DNA from: Polaribacter sp. Hel1_85
Lineage (GTDB): Bacteria > Bacteroidota > Bacteroidia > Flavobacteriales > Flavobacteriaceae
Direction of reading: 5' to 3'
DNA length: 64,000 nucleotides
Assembly: GCF_000766795.1 (NCBI RefSeq)
Contig: NZ_JPDS01000003.1
Location: forward strand, 1 to 64,000
The notes under the pieces were generated by a model. That model worked only from the letters and a program-made list of their open reading frames with translations, was not told where the DNA came from and ran no database searches. The first letter of the stretch is position 1. Every line of letters starts with the position of its first letter. Both the position numbers and the translations under genes were made by a program. Positions 43,733 to 52,728 of the stretch are shown one piece after another.

Positions 43733-45196
43733 TTATTTTTTTAATTGATTGAAACAATTTCTCACTTCTTCTAAATCATCAAAATGAGATCTAACTCCAT
43801 TTATTTCTTGATAATTCTCATGTCCTTTTCCTGCAATTAATATGATGTCTCCACTTTCAGAGAATTTACAAGCTGTTTTAATTGCTTGTCTTCTATCTAA
43901 AATTGATAATGTTTTCTTATAGTTCTCAGAAGCAACACCAACTTCCATTTCATCTAAAATGGATTGTGCATTTTCTGTTCTTGGATTGTCTGATGTAAAA
44001 ATTGCCTGATTACTTAATTGTGAAGCAATGTGTGCCATTTTTGGTCTTTTTGTTTTGTCTCTATCTCCACCACATCCAACAACTGTAATTAGTTTTTCAT
44101 TACCTGTTCTAATGTCATTAATAGTTTCTAAAACATTTTTTAAAGCATCTGGAGTATGGGCATAATCTACAATCGCAGTAACACCTTCTTCAGAAACAAC
44201 ATATTCAAAACGACCACTTACATTTTCTAATTGACTGATAATTGTTAAGGTTTCTAGCTTTTCTAAACCTAATAATTCTGCAGTAGCAAAAATTGCTAGT
44301 AAATTTGAAGCATTAAATTGACCAATTAACTTTGTCCAAACTTCAGTATCATTAATTTTTAAAAGTGTTCCAGAAAATTGTTTCTCTAAAATCTTCGCTT
44401 TGTAATCTGCTACTGTTTTTAAAGCGTATGTTTTCTTTTTTGCTTTTGTGTTTTGCAACATAAAGTTGCCATTTTTATCATCAATATTTGTTAGCGCAAA
44501 AGCTGTTTTTGATAAAGAATCAAAAAAAGATTTCTTTACATTTCTATACTCAGCAAAAGTTTCATGATAATCTAAATGATCATGTGATAAATTGGTAAAA
44601 ATTCCACCAGCAAAAGTTAATCCTTCTGTTCTTTTTTGATGAATTCCATGAGAGCTTACTTCCATAAAACAATAATCAATACCAGCATCAATCATTTTAT
44701 CTAAATAAGAATTGATTGATACAGAATCTGGAGTTGTATGTGTTGCTTTAAATTCAGTTTCATCAACTAAAATTTTCACCGTAGACAACAACCCAACTTT
44801 ATAACCTGCTTTTTTAAATAATTGATATAAAAGTGAAGCGATTGTCGTTTTTCCATTCGTCCCTGTTACTCCTATAAGAGGCATCTTTTTAGACGGATTA
44901 TCATAAAAATTAGAAGCCATAATCGCTAAAGCAATATTTGCATCTGCAACTTGAATATAGGTTACTCCTACTTTTTTATCTGTAGGAAAGTCTTCACAAA
45001 TAACTGCAATCGCGCCTAAACTAATTGCTTTTTCTATATATAAATGACCATCAACTGTGACTCCTTTTTGAGCAACAAAAACATCATTCTTCTCAATCTT
45101 TCTAGAATCGAAAACAACATTATTCACCTCAATATTTGTAAGCCCAAATACTTGATTAATGGAAACCTGATATAATATGTCTTTTAAATTTTTCAG
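43733..45196 (-). CDS. murE: UDP-MurNAc-tripeptide synthetase, probable CTG start
   Basis: Adds the third peptide residue; the motif DNPRTEN marks the meso-diaminopimelate type. P-loop GVTGTNGKTTIASLLYQ, THTTPDS, EVSSHGIHQKR, DYAHTPDAL. The first ATG/GTG-type start is at 45127 (GTG-initiated MNNVVFDSRKIEK), but the frame extends upstream with family-like sequence KNLKDILYQVSINQVFG and TNIEV. The only plausible codon is CTG at 45196, one base after the ftsI stop. That gives 487 residues, the normal family length. Start at 45127 is the conservative alternative. Confidence 0.93.
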   Translation of the reverse strand: MKNLKDILYQVSINQVFGLTNIEVNNVVFDSRKIEKNDVFVAQKGVTVDGHLYIEKAISLGAIAVICEDFPTDKKVGVTYIQVADANIALAIMASNFYDNPSKKMPLIGVTGTNGKTTIASLLYQLFKKAGYKVGLLSTVKILVDETEFKATHTTPDSVSINSYLDKMIDAGIDYCFMEVSSHGIHQKRTEGLTFAGGIFTNLSHDHLDYHETFAEYRNVKKSFFDSLSKTAFALTNIDDKNGNFMLQNTKAKKKTYALKTVADYKAKILEKQFSGTLLKINDTEVWTKLIGQFNASNLLAIFATAELLGLEKLETLTIISQLENVSGRFEYVVSEEGVTAIVDYAHTPDALKNVLETINDIRTGNEKLITVVGCGGDRDKTKRPKMAHIASQLSNQAIFTSDNPRTENAQSILDEMEVGVASENYKKTLSILDRRQAIKTACKFSESGDIILIAGKGHENYQEINGVRSHFDDLEEVRNCFNQLKK

Positions 45197-45197
45197 T

Positions 45198-47219
45198 TTA
45201 TGAAAGTTTTAAAATGATAGTTGAACCTTTTATTAATTTATCTCCTTTACTCAATGATTGAGATTTTACTTTACCTACACCAGTAAATTTAACTTTGAGC
45301 CCAATATTTTCCAATAAGGACAATGCATCCATTCCTGACATTCCTCTAACATCTGGAATTTCTTGATACTCTTTGTTTAATTTAGTATTGTATTTTTCAT
45401 ACTGACTACCTATTGAAGCAAACTCTACTTTATCATCAACAGATTGATTATCTACAGGAGTTGTAGTATATATTTTTTGAGCAATTTCTTTAAAAACTGG
45501 CGCAGCAACTGTAGCACCATAATATCCTTTTTCTTTCTTAGGATCATGAATCACAACAATGCATGAGTATTTTGGATTATCCGCTGGAAAAAAACCAGCA
45601 AAAGAGGCTACATAGTGTTTTGTTGAATAATAACCACCTTGCCATTTGCCATTTTGATCTTTTGTTCTTGGAATGTATTTTTTTGCTGTTCCTGTTTTTC
45701 CTGCCATAGAAAAATTAGATGAATATATATTATCCGCAGTTCCTTTTATTACTACGTTTTCCATCACTTTTTTAATTTTATCTAAAGTTTCTGCAGAAGC
45801 TATTTTAGAATTTAAAACCTCTGTTTCAAAAACTTTTTCAGTTTTATCTTGCCTTCTTAATTCCTTAATAAATCTTGGTTTTACCATTACCCCATTATTA
45901 GCAACAGCGTTATAAAACATTAAGGTTTGCATTGGCGTAACAGAAACTCCATAACCCCAAGCCATCCATTCTAAAGAAATTTTATTCCAACGTTTTTTAT
46001 CTTTTGGCTTCGGTACATAAGGCCTACCCTCTCCTTTTATTTGAAATCCAATAGGTTTTGTAAACCCATATTCTTCTAACTTATCTATAAATTTCTGAGG
46101 CTTATCATCATAATGCTCTTTAATCATTTTCACGATTCCTACATTAGATGAAACTTCAAAAACTCTTGCAGCAGAAATTTTACCATAACCACCTCTATGA
46201 GAATCTTCAACTTTTCTATTATGAATATAAATCTTACCTTTTTCTGTATCAATTACTGTTGACGTATCTATAACTTTATCATCTAAAGCTATCATTAAAC
46301 TTGCTAATTTAAAAGTAGAACCTGGCTCATGACTTTCCCAAACAGCATAATTTCTTTTTTCAAAATAAGTTCCTTTTGATGTTCTTCCTAAATTTGAAAT
46401 CGCCTTAATTTCTCCTGTTGCAGTTTCCATAACTACAGCACAACCATGATCTGCTTCAAAATACTCTAACTTACTCAACAACGCATGATGTGTAATATCT
46501 TGAATATTTACATCTAATGTTGTTATAATATCATGTCCATCAATTGGCTCCTTCTCATTTACATCATTAATTGGTTTCCATTGGTTTTTAGCAATTTTTT
46601 GTTTCCAACGCAAACCATTTTCTCCCTCCATATAATCTGCAAAAGCTCCTTCTATACCAGCACCTCCTCTATAATCATCATAACCAATGGTACGTTCTGC
46701 AATTTTACCAATTGGATGCGCACGTACTGTTCTGTGTTCAGCGATAAAACCACCTTTATAAACGCCTTTATTAAATATTGGAAACTGTCTCATTTTTAGA
46801 TAATCCGTATATCCAATATTTCTTGCAATCAATAAATACCTGCTTTTTTTGTTTTTTGCTTTTCTAAGTTTATCCTGATAAAAAGCAGATGTTTTACCCA
46901 ACATTTTAGAAAGCTCTTTTGACAAACCTGCAATATTTTTCTCAAAAACACCACTATTAACAGCAGCAACAACATCCATTCTAATTGTAAATTTCGACAT
47001 TGATGTTGCTAGCAAATTTCCATCTGCAGCATATACATTTCCTTTATTAGCGTAAATAGTATCTTGCTTAATAGTTAGCTCCGTAGATAATTTTCTGTAT
47101 TTTTCTCCTTCTGAATACTGAATTGCAAACACACGAAAAACAACAGCCAACAAAAAAAGCGTCATAAAAGCAGCCACCAAGTAGAATTTTGTAAGTATGC
47201 TTTTTTTGTGAGTTGCCAA
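45198..47219 (-). CDS. ftsI: Division-specific transpeptidase (FtsI/PBP3 type) with PASTA domain
   Basis: Class B penicillin-binding protein of 673 residues. One N-terminal membrane helix (KFYLVAAFMTLFLLAVVFRVF), a pedestal domain, then the transpeptidase with SxxK in GSTFKLASLM, SxN in SSNVGIVKM, and KTG in AGKTGTAKKY. A C-terminal PASTA domain follows (IPDVRGMSGMDALSLLENIGL ... KGDKLIKGSTIILKLS), as in Bacteroidota. Together with FtsW it crosslinks septal peptidoglycan. Confidence 0.95.
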   Translation of the reverse strand: MATHKKSILTKFYLVAAFMTLFLLAVVFRVFAIQYSEGEKYRKLSTELTIKQDTIYANKGNVYAADGNLLATSMSKFTIRMDVVAAVNSGVFEKNIAGLSKELSKMLGKTSAFYQDKLRKAKNKKSRYLLIARNIGYTDYLKMRQFPIFNKGVYKGGFIAEHRTVRAHPIGKIAERTIGYDDYRGGAGIEGAFADYMEGENGLRWKQKIAKNQWKPINDVNEKEPIDGHDIITTLDVNIQDITHHALLSKLEYFEADHGCAVVMETATGEIKAISNLGRTSKGTYFEKRNYAVWESHEPGSTFKLASLMIALDDKVIDTSTVIDTEKGKIYIHNRKVEDSHRGGYGKISAARVFEVSSNVGIVKMIKEHYDDKPQKFIDKLEEYGFTKPIGFQIKGEGRPYVPKPKDKKRWNKISLEWMAWGYGVSVTPMQTLMFYNAVANNGVMVKPRFIKELRRQDKTEKVFETEVLNSKIASAETLDKIKKVMENVVIKGTADNIYSSNFSMAGKTGTAKKYIPRTKDQNGKWQGGYYSTKHYVASFAGFFPADNPKYSCIVVIHDPKKEKGYYGATVAAPVFKEIAQKIYTTTPVDNQSVDDKVEFASIGSQYEKYNTKLNKEYQEIPDVRGMSGMDALSLLENIGLKVKFTGVGKVKSQSLSKGDKLIKGSTIILKLS

Positions 47220-47224
47220 TTTTA

Positions 47225-47551
47225 TTAATCTTTAATAGTTACTTTTATTTTTTTTGGAGGGGACTGTAAAGGTTGCAAACCTCTTATTTTTGCTTTTTCT
47301 CTGATATTAGATTCCATTTTCATTCTCATTAAAATAGTACCTGTATCTACATATTCTGCTCGTAATTCTCTTTTCTCTTTATTCAATTTTGATATCTGAA
47401 TCACTTTTTTATCAGCCTTATGCGCACTTGTAATCATAATTAAAAGCAGCACAACAACAAAAATGATAATTCGCCAGTTTTTAAAAGCAGATTCATCTGT
47501 AAGGAAACTTCCTCTTAGAAAATCATAGACTCCTTTTTTAACTTTAGACAT
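47225..47551 (-). CDS. FtsL-like divisome protein
   Basis: 108 residues in the ftsL position between rsmH and ftsI. A short cytoplasmic part (YDFLRGSFLTDESAFKNWR), one membrane helix (IIIFVVVLLLIMITSAH), then a coiled-coil segment (VIQISKLNKEKRELRAEYVDTGTILMRMKME) and a short tail. This matches the bitopic coiled-coil design of FtsL; sequence identity to proteobacterial FtsL is not expected. One base after rsmH, five before ftsI. Confidence 0.85.
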   Translation of the reverse strand: MSKVKKGVYDFLRGSFLTDESAFKNWRIIIFVVVLLLIMITSAHKADKKVIQISKLNKEKRELRAEYVDTGTILMRMKMESNIREKAKIRGLQPLQSPPKKIKVTIKD

Positions 47552-47552
47552 C

Positions 47553-48452
47553 TTACTTCTTTAAAGTTGCTATTCTTAATTTAGCACTGCGAGCCCTATT
47601 GTTTAGTTTAATTTCATGCGGGGCAGGCACTATTAACTTTCCAACTTTCTGCAAGGGCACATCACTGTTTCCAAAAAAATCTTTTTCGGGCTCGCCACTA
47701 AATAATCCTGTTCTAATAAATCTTTTTACCAACCTATCTTCCAATGAATGATATGAGATCACACTTAACCTACCATCTTCTTTCAATAAACCTGGAGTCT
47801 GAAGTAGAAATTCTTTTAAAACTTCTAATTCTTCATTTACCTCAATTCTAATCGCTTGAAATATCTGAGCAATTATTTTATGCTCTTTTGCTTTTGGCAA
47901 ATACTTCTGCAACACTTTTCTTAACTGAAAACTTGTATCAATTTTCTCTTCTTCTCTTTTCTCAACAATTGTTTTTGCTATATTTCTAGAATTCCTCAAC
48001 TCTCCATATAAAAACAATATTTCCGCTAACTTTTCTTCAGAATACTTATTGATGATTTCTTTTGCTGAAACTTTAGACTTCTGATTCATTCTCATGTCTA
48101 AATCACCATCAAAACGGGTAGAAAAACCTCTTTCCGCTTCATCAAACTGATGAGAAGAAACTCCTAAATCAGCCAAAATCCCATCAACTTTTCTCACACC
48201 ATGAAACCTTAAAAATCTTGAGATATACCTAAAGTTCTCTGGAATCAAAACAAAACGTGCATCATCAATACTATTTTCTTGCGCATCTGGATCCTGATCA
48301 AAACCAAATAATTTTCCTTTTTCACCTAATCTTTTCAAGATTTCTCTTGAATGACCTCCACCACCAAACGTTACATCCACATAGATACCATCTTCCTTAA
48401 TAGCAAGACCATCTATACTTTCGTGCAATAAAACCGGATTATGATAATTCAT
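47553..48452 (-). CDS. rsmH: 16S rRNA (cytosine1402-N4)-methyltransferase
   Basis: 299 residues: HNPVLLHESIDGLAIKEDGIYVDVTFGGGGHS (SAM motif I), GILADLGVSSHQFDEAERGFS, DLDMRMNQ, IFQAIRIEVNEEL, SYHSLEDR and the tail NNRARSAKLRIA. N4-methylates C1402 of 16S rRNA. It overlaps the mraZ end by 14 bases, the usual mraZ-rsmH coupling. Confidence 0.97.
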   Translation of the reverse strand: MNYHNPVLLHESIDGLAIKEDGIYVDVTFGGGGHSREILKRLGEKGKLFGFDQDPDAQENSIDDARFVLIPENFRYISRFLRFHGVRKVDGILADLGVSSHQFDEAERGFSTRFDGDLDMRMNQKSKVSAKEIINKYSEEKLAEILFLYGELRNSRNIAKTIVEKREEEKIDTSFQLRKVLQKYLPKAKEHKIIAQIFQAIRIEVNEELEVLKEFLLQTPGLLKEDGRLSVISYHSLEDRLVKRFIRTGLFSGEPEKDFFGNSDVPLQKVGKLIVPAPHEIKLNNRARSAKLRIATLKK

Positions 48453-48906
48453 CTAATTCTGTATTTCCCATTACTTCTTCAGCCAAATCCGCAAAATCAT
48501 CAGACGCATCATCAATAGCTTTTTCATACTTGTCTTTATCCCAAATCTCAATAATATTTACCGACGAAGACATTACTACTTGTTTCTTTATCCCTGCGAA
48601 TTCAAATAAATCTTTCGGAATTAAAATTCTTCCAGTAGCATCTAACTCCACCATCTTTACACCTGCTGTAAATCTTCGAATAAAATCATTATTCTTTTTC
48701 TTAAACCTATTTAGTTTGTTGATTTTTTCCATCATCAAGTTCCACTCACTCATTGGATACAACTCTAAACACGGCTGAAAAACAGCTCTCTTTACCACAA
48801 AACCATCTTGCAAAACAGAAGACAATTGCTTTTTGAAAGCTGATGAAAACATCAATCTTCCCTTAGCATCTGCCTTACACTCATATGTCCCAATTAGGTT
48901 TATCAC
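48439..48906 (-). CDS. mraZ: Transcriptional regulator MraZ
   Basis: 155 residues with two SpoVT/AbrB-like repeats: LIGTYECKADAKGRLMFSSAFKKQL and VKMVELDATGRILIPKDLFEFAGI, both with the DxxGR(I/L) motif. In E. coli MraZ represses its own operon by binding direct repeats upstream. Here GTGG-type direct repeats lie upstream. The C-terminus carries an acidic extension (DDASDDFADLAEEVMGNTELDELS). Confidence 0.96.
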   Translation of the reverse strand: MINLIGTYECKADAKGRLMFSSAFKKQLSSVLQDGFVVKRAVFQPCLELYPMSEWNLMMEKINKLNRFKKKNNDFIRRFTAGVKMVELDATGRILIPKDLFEFAGIKKQVVMSSSVNIIEIWDKDKYEKAIDDASDDFADLAEEVMGNTELDELS

Positions 48907-48929
48907 TCTAAAAATTTATTAATTGAAAT

Positions 48930-48937
48930 CAAAAATA
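48930..48937 (-). promoter_or_regulatory. mraZ promoter -7 element
   Basis: TATTTTTG on the minus strand matches TAnnTTTG; the transcript would start near 48924, about 18 bases before the ATG. Confidence 0.5.
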
Positions 48938-48945
48938 GATAAAAT

Positions 48946-48972
48946 CTACCACTTTTTACCACTTTTTACCAC
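48946..48972 (-). promoter_or_regulatory. MraZ-box-like direct repeats
   Basis: Three GTGGTA units spaced exactly 10 bases apart (GTGGTAAAAA repeated) lie just upstream of the -7 element, across the -33 zone. The known E. coli MraZ box is TGGGN repeated with the same 10-base period. The spacing and position suggest a flavobacterial form of the box. Confidence 0.65.
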
Positions 48973-49076
48973 ATTGTTAATAAATAACGTATTTGTTAAC
49001 AACTCATTGCCTTTTTTTCTCTAAAAAATTAAAAACCCGAAACCTTAAAATCATTATTTAATTCATAAAAAAGGTT

Positions 49077-49084
49077 TACATTTG
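49077..49084 (+). promoter_or_regulatory. Promoter -7 element of the hydrolase-engB unit
   Basis: TACATTTG matches TAnnTTTG, 24 bases before the ATG at 49108. Confidence 0.4.
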
Positions 49085-49107
49085 CTTTTAAGCGAATTGA
49101 AAAATCA

Positions 49108-49875
49108 ATGACTGACGAGTTAATTACTGAAGGAAAATTTAAGTATGCAGAAGCTGGAGAAGGACCTGCAATCATTATTTTACATGGTTTAATGGGAGCT
49201 TTAAGTAACTTTGGTTCTACTTATGAACATTTTTCTAAAAATGGTTATAAAGTTTTAATCCCTGAACTACCACTTTACTCTCTTCCTCTTTTAAAAACCA
49301 ATGTTAAAAACTTAGCAAAGTTCTTAAAAGAATTTATGGAATTTAAAGAATTGGATAATGCTATATTATTAGGAAACTCCTTAGGAGGACATATCGCTTT
49401 ATATTTTACAAAACATTATCAAGAAAAAGTAAATGCATTAGTGCTTACAGGTAGCTCTGGATTGTACGAAAACTCTATGGGAGATAGTTACCCAAAAAGA
49501 GGAGACAGAAACTATGTTACTCAAAAAGCACAAGATGTTTTTTACGACCCTGCAATTGCAACTGAAGAATTAATTGATGATGTTTATGTTGTAATTAATG
49601 ACAGAAATTCTCTAATTAGAACTTTGGCAATTGCAAAAAGCGCTATTAGACATAATATGGCTAAAGATTTACCAGAAATGAAACTCCCAGTTTGTCTTAT
49701 CTGGGGAAAACATGATAAAGTTACGCCTCCAGAAGCGGCAAATGATTTTCATAAATTATTACCAAATTCGGAATTATTTTGGATTGATAAATGTGGACAT
49801 GCTGCAATGATGGAAAGACCAGAAGAATTTAATGAAGTTCTTGAAAATTGGTTGATTTCTAAAAATTTAAAATAG
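49108..49875 (+). CDS. Alpha/beta hydrolase
   Basis: 255 residues. ILHGLMGALSNFG is the oxyanion loop and GNSLGGHIALYF the nucleophile elbow with catalytic Ser. The Asp is in LIWGKHDKVTPPE and the His in WIDKCGHAAMMERPEEF. It has the layout of MhpC-type hydrolases; substrate unknown. Two bases before engB, an arrangement I believe is common in this family of bacteria. Confidence 0.9.
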   Translation: MTDELITEGKFKYAEAGEGPAIIILHGLMGALSNFGSTYEHFSKNGYKVLIPELPLYSLPLLKTNVKNLAKFLKEFMEFKELDNAILLGNSLGGHIALYFTKHYQEKVNALVLTGSSGLYENSMGDSYPKRGDRNYVTQKAQDVFYDPAIATEELIDDVYVVINDRNSLIRTLAIAKSAIRHNMAKDLPEMKLPVCLIWGKHDKVTPPEAANDFHKLLPNSELFWIDKCGHAAMMERPEEFNEVLENWLISKNLK

Positions 49876-49877
49876 CC

Positions 49878-50489
49878 ATGAAAATAAAATCGGCGGAGTT
49901 TATTATGAGTAACAGTAATGTTACCAAGGCACCAAAAGATAGAATGCCAGAATATGCATTTATTGGACGCTCAAATGTTGGAAAGTCTTCATTAATTAAC
50001 ATGTTAATGGAACGAAAAGATTTGGCTAAAATTTCTGGAAAACCTGGAAAAACACAACTCATCAATCACTTTAAAATAAATGATGAGTGGTTTTTAGTTG
50101 ATTTACCTGGTTATGGCTATGCTCAAGTTTCAAAAAAGAAAAGAACAATTTTTCAGTTTTTTATTGAAAACTATTTTAAAGAAAGAGAGCAACTAGTATG
50201 TACTTTTGTTTTAATTGACTCTAGACACGATCCTCAAAAAATAGATTTAGAGTTCATGCAGTTTCTAGGTGAGAATCAAATTCCGTTTTGCATTGTTTTT
50301 ACCAAAGCAGATAAATTAGGAAGCTCTAAATTAAACAAGCAAATTACTTCTTATAAAAAGAAATTATTAAACACTTGGGAAACGCTTCCAACATCATTTA
50401 TTACTTCTTCTTCTTCAGGACTTGGTAGAAGAGAATTTTTAGAATTTATTGATGGTGTAAATGAAGATGTTGCCAAAGATTTTAAATAA
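49878..50489 (+). CDS. engB: Ribosome biogenesis GTP-binding protein EngB/YsxC
   Basis: 203 residues of the TRAFAC GTPase class: G1 GRSNVGKSSLIN, G2 KPGKTQLINHF, G3 VDLPGYGYAQVSK, G4 TKADKL, G5 TSSSSGLG. It assists assembly of the 50S subunit. The start MKIKSAEFIMSNSNVTKAPKD is typical. Part of the hydrolase-engB-pseudouridine synthase unit. Confidence 0.96.
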   Translation: MKIKSAEFIMSNSNVTKAPKDRMPEYAFIGRSNVGKSSLINMLMERKDLAKISGKPGKTQLINHFKINDEWFLVDLPGYGYAQVSKKKRTIFQFFIENYFKEREQLVCTFVLIDSRHDPQKIDLEFMQFLGENQIPFCIVFTKADKLGSSKLNKQITSYKKKLLNTWETLPTSFITSSSSGLGRREFLEFIDGVNEDVAKDFK

Positions 50490-50495
50490 CTTCTA

Positions 50496-51182
50496 ATGCA
50501 TTCTACCAAAGAAAATTTACAAATTTTATTTGAAGACAATCACATTATCATTGTAAATAAACGCGCTGGTGATATTACACAAGGTGATAAAACTGGTGAC
50601 AAACCTTTAAGTGAAGTTGTAAAAGAATACATTAAAGACAAATACAATAAACCAGGAAATGTTTACTTAGGTGTTGTACACAGGTTAGACAGACCTACTT
50701 CTGGTATTATAATTTTTGCAAAAACTTCTAAATCTTTAGAACGACTTAATAAGATGTTGCGTGACAAAACAATCAATAAAACATATTGGGCTGTTGTAAA
50801 AAATCATCCGAAGAAAGAAAAAGACACATTAATCAATTACTTAAGAAAGAATCCTAAAAACAATAAATCTACAGCTTACACCAAAGAAATTAAAGACAGC
50901 AAAAAAGCCATTCTTCATTATAAAGTAATTAAAAAACTAGACAACTATTCTTTACTAGAAATTGATTTAGAAACAGGCAGACATCACCAAATTAGAACAC
51001 AATTATCTAATATTGGAAGCCCTATAAAAGGCGATTTAAAATATGGTTTCGATAGAAGCAATAAAGACGGAAGTATTCACTTACATGCTCGAAGAATTCA
51101 ATTTACACATCCTGTAAGTAAAGAACAAATAAACATAACTGCACCAACACCAAATGAAGTTATTTGGAAAGCTTGTTTGTAA
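50496..51182 (+). CDS. RluA-family RNA pseudouridine synthase
   Basis: 228 residues: ILFEDNHIIIVNKRAGDITQGD, catalytic HRLDRPTSGIIIFAKT (Asp in RLD), YWAVVKN, ETGRHHQIRTQLSNIGSPIKGDLKYG, and LHARRIQFTHPVSKE. It lacks an S4 domain, so it is closer to RluA/RluC-like short forms than RluD. Target site cannot be read. Six bases after engB. Confidence 0.92.
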   Translation: MHSTKENLQILFEDNHIIIVNKRAGDITQGDKTGDKPLSEVVKEYIKDKYNKPGNVYLGVVHRLDRPTSGIIIFAKTSKSLERLNKMLRDKTINKTYWAVVKNHPKKEKDTLINYLRKNPKNNKSTAYTKEIKDSKKAILHYKVIKKLDNYSLLEIDLETGRHHQIRTQLSNIGSPIKGDLKYGFDRSNKDGSIHLHARRIQFTHPVSKEQINITAPTPNEVIWKACL

Positions 51183-51248
51183 TTTTTGTACTTTGTAACT
51201 CTTTTACAAAAAGAGTCGATTTCTATTTCATTTAAAAAACTAAAACTT

Positions 51249-51986
51249 ATGTCAAAAGAGAAAACAGTATCTGAAGCTATTAATTATAGACGTTCAGTTA
51301 GAATTTTTGATACTGAAAAACCAATTGATAAAAAAGTTGTAAAAAAATGTATAGAACAAGCTGTTTTAGCACCTAATAGTAGTAACATGCAATTATGGGA
51401 ATTCTACCATATTACATCTAAAGATATTATTGAAAAGATTGCCCCTCTTTGTTTCAACCAAAATGCAGCAAAAACAGCGCAACAATTAGTTATTTTTGTC
51501 ACCAGAAAAGATTTATGGAAAAAAAGAGCAAATGCCAATTTAGCTTATTTAGATTCTGTTTTTGGTAAGAACAATCCAAAAAAAGAACAATCTAGCAGAG
51601 AAAAAGTAGCCAGAAACTATTATGGAAAAATCATTCCTTTTGCCTACTCTGAGTTTTTAGGAATTTTAGGTTTCTTTAAATATTTAATGATTTTAGGAAT
51701 TGGAGTTTTTAAACCAATTTACAGAGAAGTTAGAAAAAGTGACATGAGAATTGTTGCCCATAAAACCTGTGGATTAGCTGCACAAAACTTTATGATTTCT
51801 ATGGCAGCAGAAGGATATGATACTTGCCCCATGGAAGGTTCTGATACTTGGCGAATTAAAAAATTATTAGACTTACCATTTGGCTCAGAAATAAACATGA
51901 TTGTTTCTTGTGGCGTTAGAAAACCAGAAGGTGTTTATGGCGAACGTTTTAGAATTCCTTTTAATGAAGTTTATAAGGAGGTTTAA
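51249..51986 (+). CDS. Nitroreductase-family protein
   Basis: 245 residues from the ATG at 51249 (MSKEKTVSEAINYRRSVRIFD); the frame extends to 51186 but upstream residues are not family-like. FMN-binding features: RRSVRIFDTEKPI, VLAPNSSNMQLWEFY and the late GLAAQNFMISMAAEGYDTCPMEG. An insertion near residues 100-165 (KRANANLAYLDSVFGKNN ... FKYLMILGIGVFK) is longer than usual. NAD(P)H-dependent reduction of an unknown substrate. Confidence 0.88.
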   Translation: MSKEKTVSEAINYRRSVRIFDTEKPIDKKVVKKCIEQAVLAPNSSNMQLWEFYHITSKDIIEKIAPLCFNQNAAKTAQQLVIFVTRKDLWKKRANANLAYLDSVFGKNNPKKEQSSREKVARNYYGKIIPFAYSEFLGILGFFKYLMILGIGVFKPIYREVRKSDMRIVAHKTCGLAAQNFMISMAAEGYDTCPMEGSDTWRIKKLLDLPFGSEINMIVSCGVRKPEGVYGERFRIPFNEVYKEV

Positions 51987-52028
51987 TTATTTTGGAGAAT
52001 AGAATATCAACAATTTTTTAACTTTAAA

Positions 52029-52718
52029 TTAAAAAGAAACTCTTTTTTTACCAGACACAAATTCATAAAAAATACCAACGGTAAAACCTATTGTTATAAA
52101 ATAAAACATTTCTGTTAATGGAATATTTAAAAAGGTTATGTCGTATTTTGTGTTTGCTAGTAAGTAGTACTTTTTCCAATAAGTAGGACTAAAAAAAGTA
52201 AACAATGGTATGTAAAAAATTATTTGAATTACCCAGCTTAACAAACCAGTAATTAAAGATTCTTTTATCATACCTGATCTAAAGTACAACATAATAATTC
52301 CGTAAAAAATATAAATTCCACTGTAAACAAAAATTGAATTTATCTTTAAAACACCTGTCAGAATATAAACAATAATAAAACTTGCTATAAACATTGCATA
52401 AAAAATACGTTGTAATTTTTTTTCTTTTCTATAACTAATCAACTTTAAATTAAATACAGTTTCATAGATAGTTGCAACTACACTTATTATTAATGCCCCC
52501 ATTAAAACATCTTCAAAATAAGCATATTTAAAATTCAAAATAGATGGAGGAACCCAATAATCTCTGAAGTGAAAATAATCTGTAAAAGGAGCTACAATTC
52601 CACCAGCAATTGATGTTCTAACTAATTTTTTCCTTAAATCTTTTCGTTTAAAAAAAACGTATAACCAAATAGGCATATAACACAAACACAGATAAAAAAA
52701 AGCATATTCTTCTTTCAT
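52029..52718 (-). CDS. Multi-pass membrane protein, lycopene-cyclase-domain-like
   Basis: 229 residues with six or seven membrane helices. FTDYFHFRDYWVPPSILNFKYAYFEDVLMGALIISVVATIYETVF and the later LTEMFYFITIGFTVGIFYEFV have the paired acidic/aromatic pattern (FED ... YE; EM ... YEF) I associate with CarR-type lycopene cyclase domains. This is a weak fold impression and no carotenoid genes are nearby. Ten bases after the penicillin acylase gene. Confidence 0.55.
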   Translation of the reverse strand: MKEEYAFFYLCLCYMPIWLYVFFKRKDLRKKLVRTSIAGGIVAPFTDYFHFRDYWVPPSILNFKYAYFEDVLMGALIISVVATIYETVFNLKLISYRKEKKLQRIFYAMFIASFIIVYILTGVLKINSIFVYSGIYIFYGIIMLYFRSGMIKESLITGLLSWVIQIIFYIPLFTFFSPTYWKKYYLLANTKYDITFLNIPLTEMFYFITIGFTVGIFYEFVSGKKRVSF

Positions 52719-52728
52719 AAAAAATATT

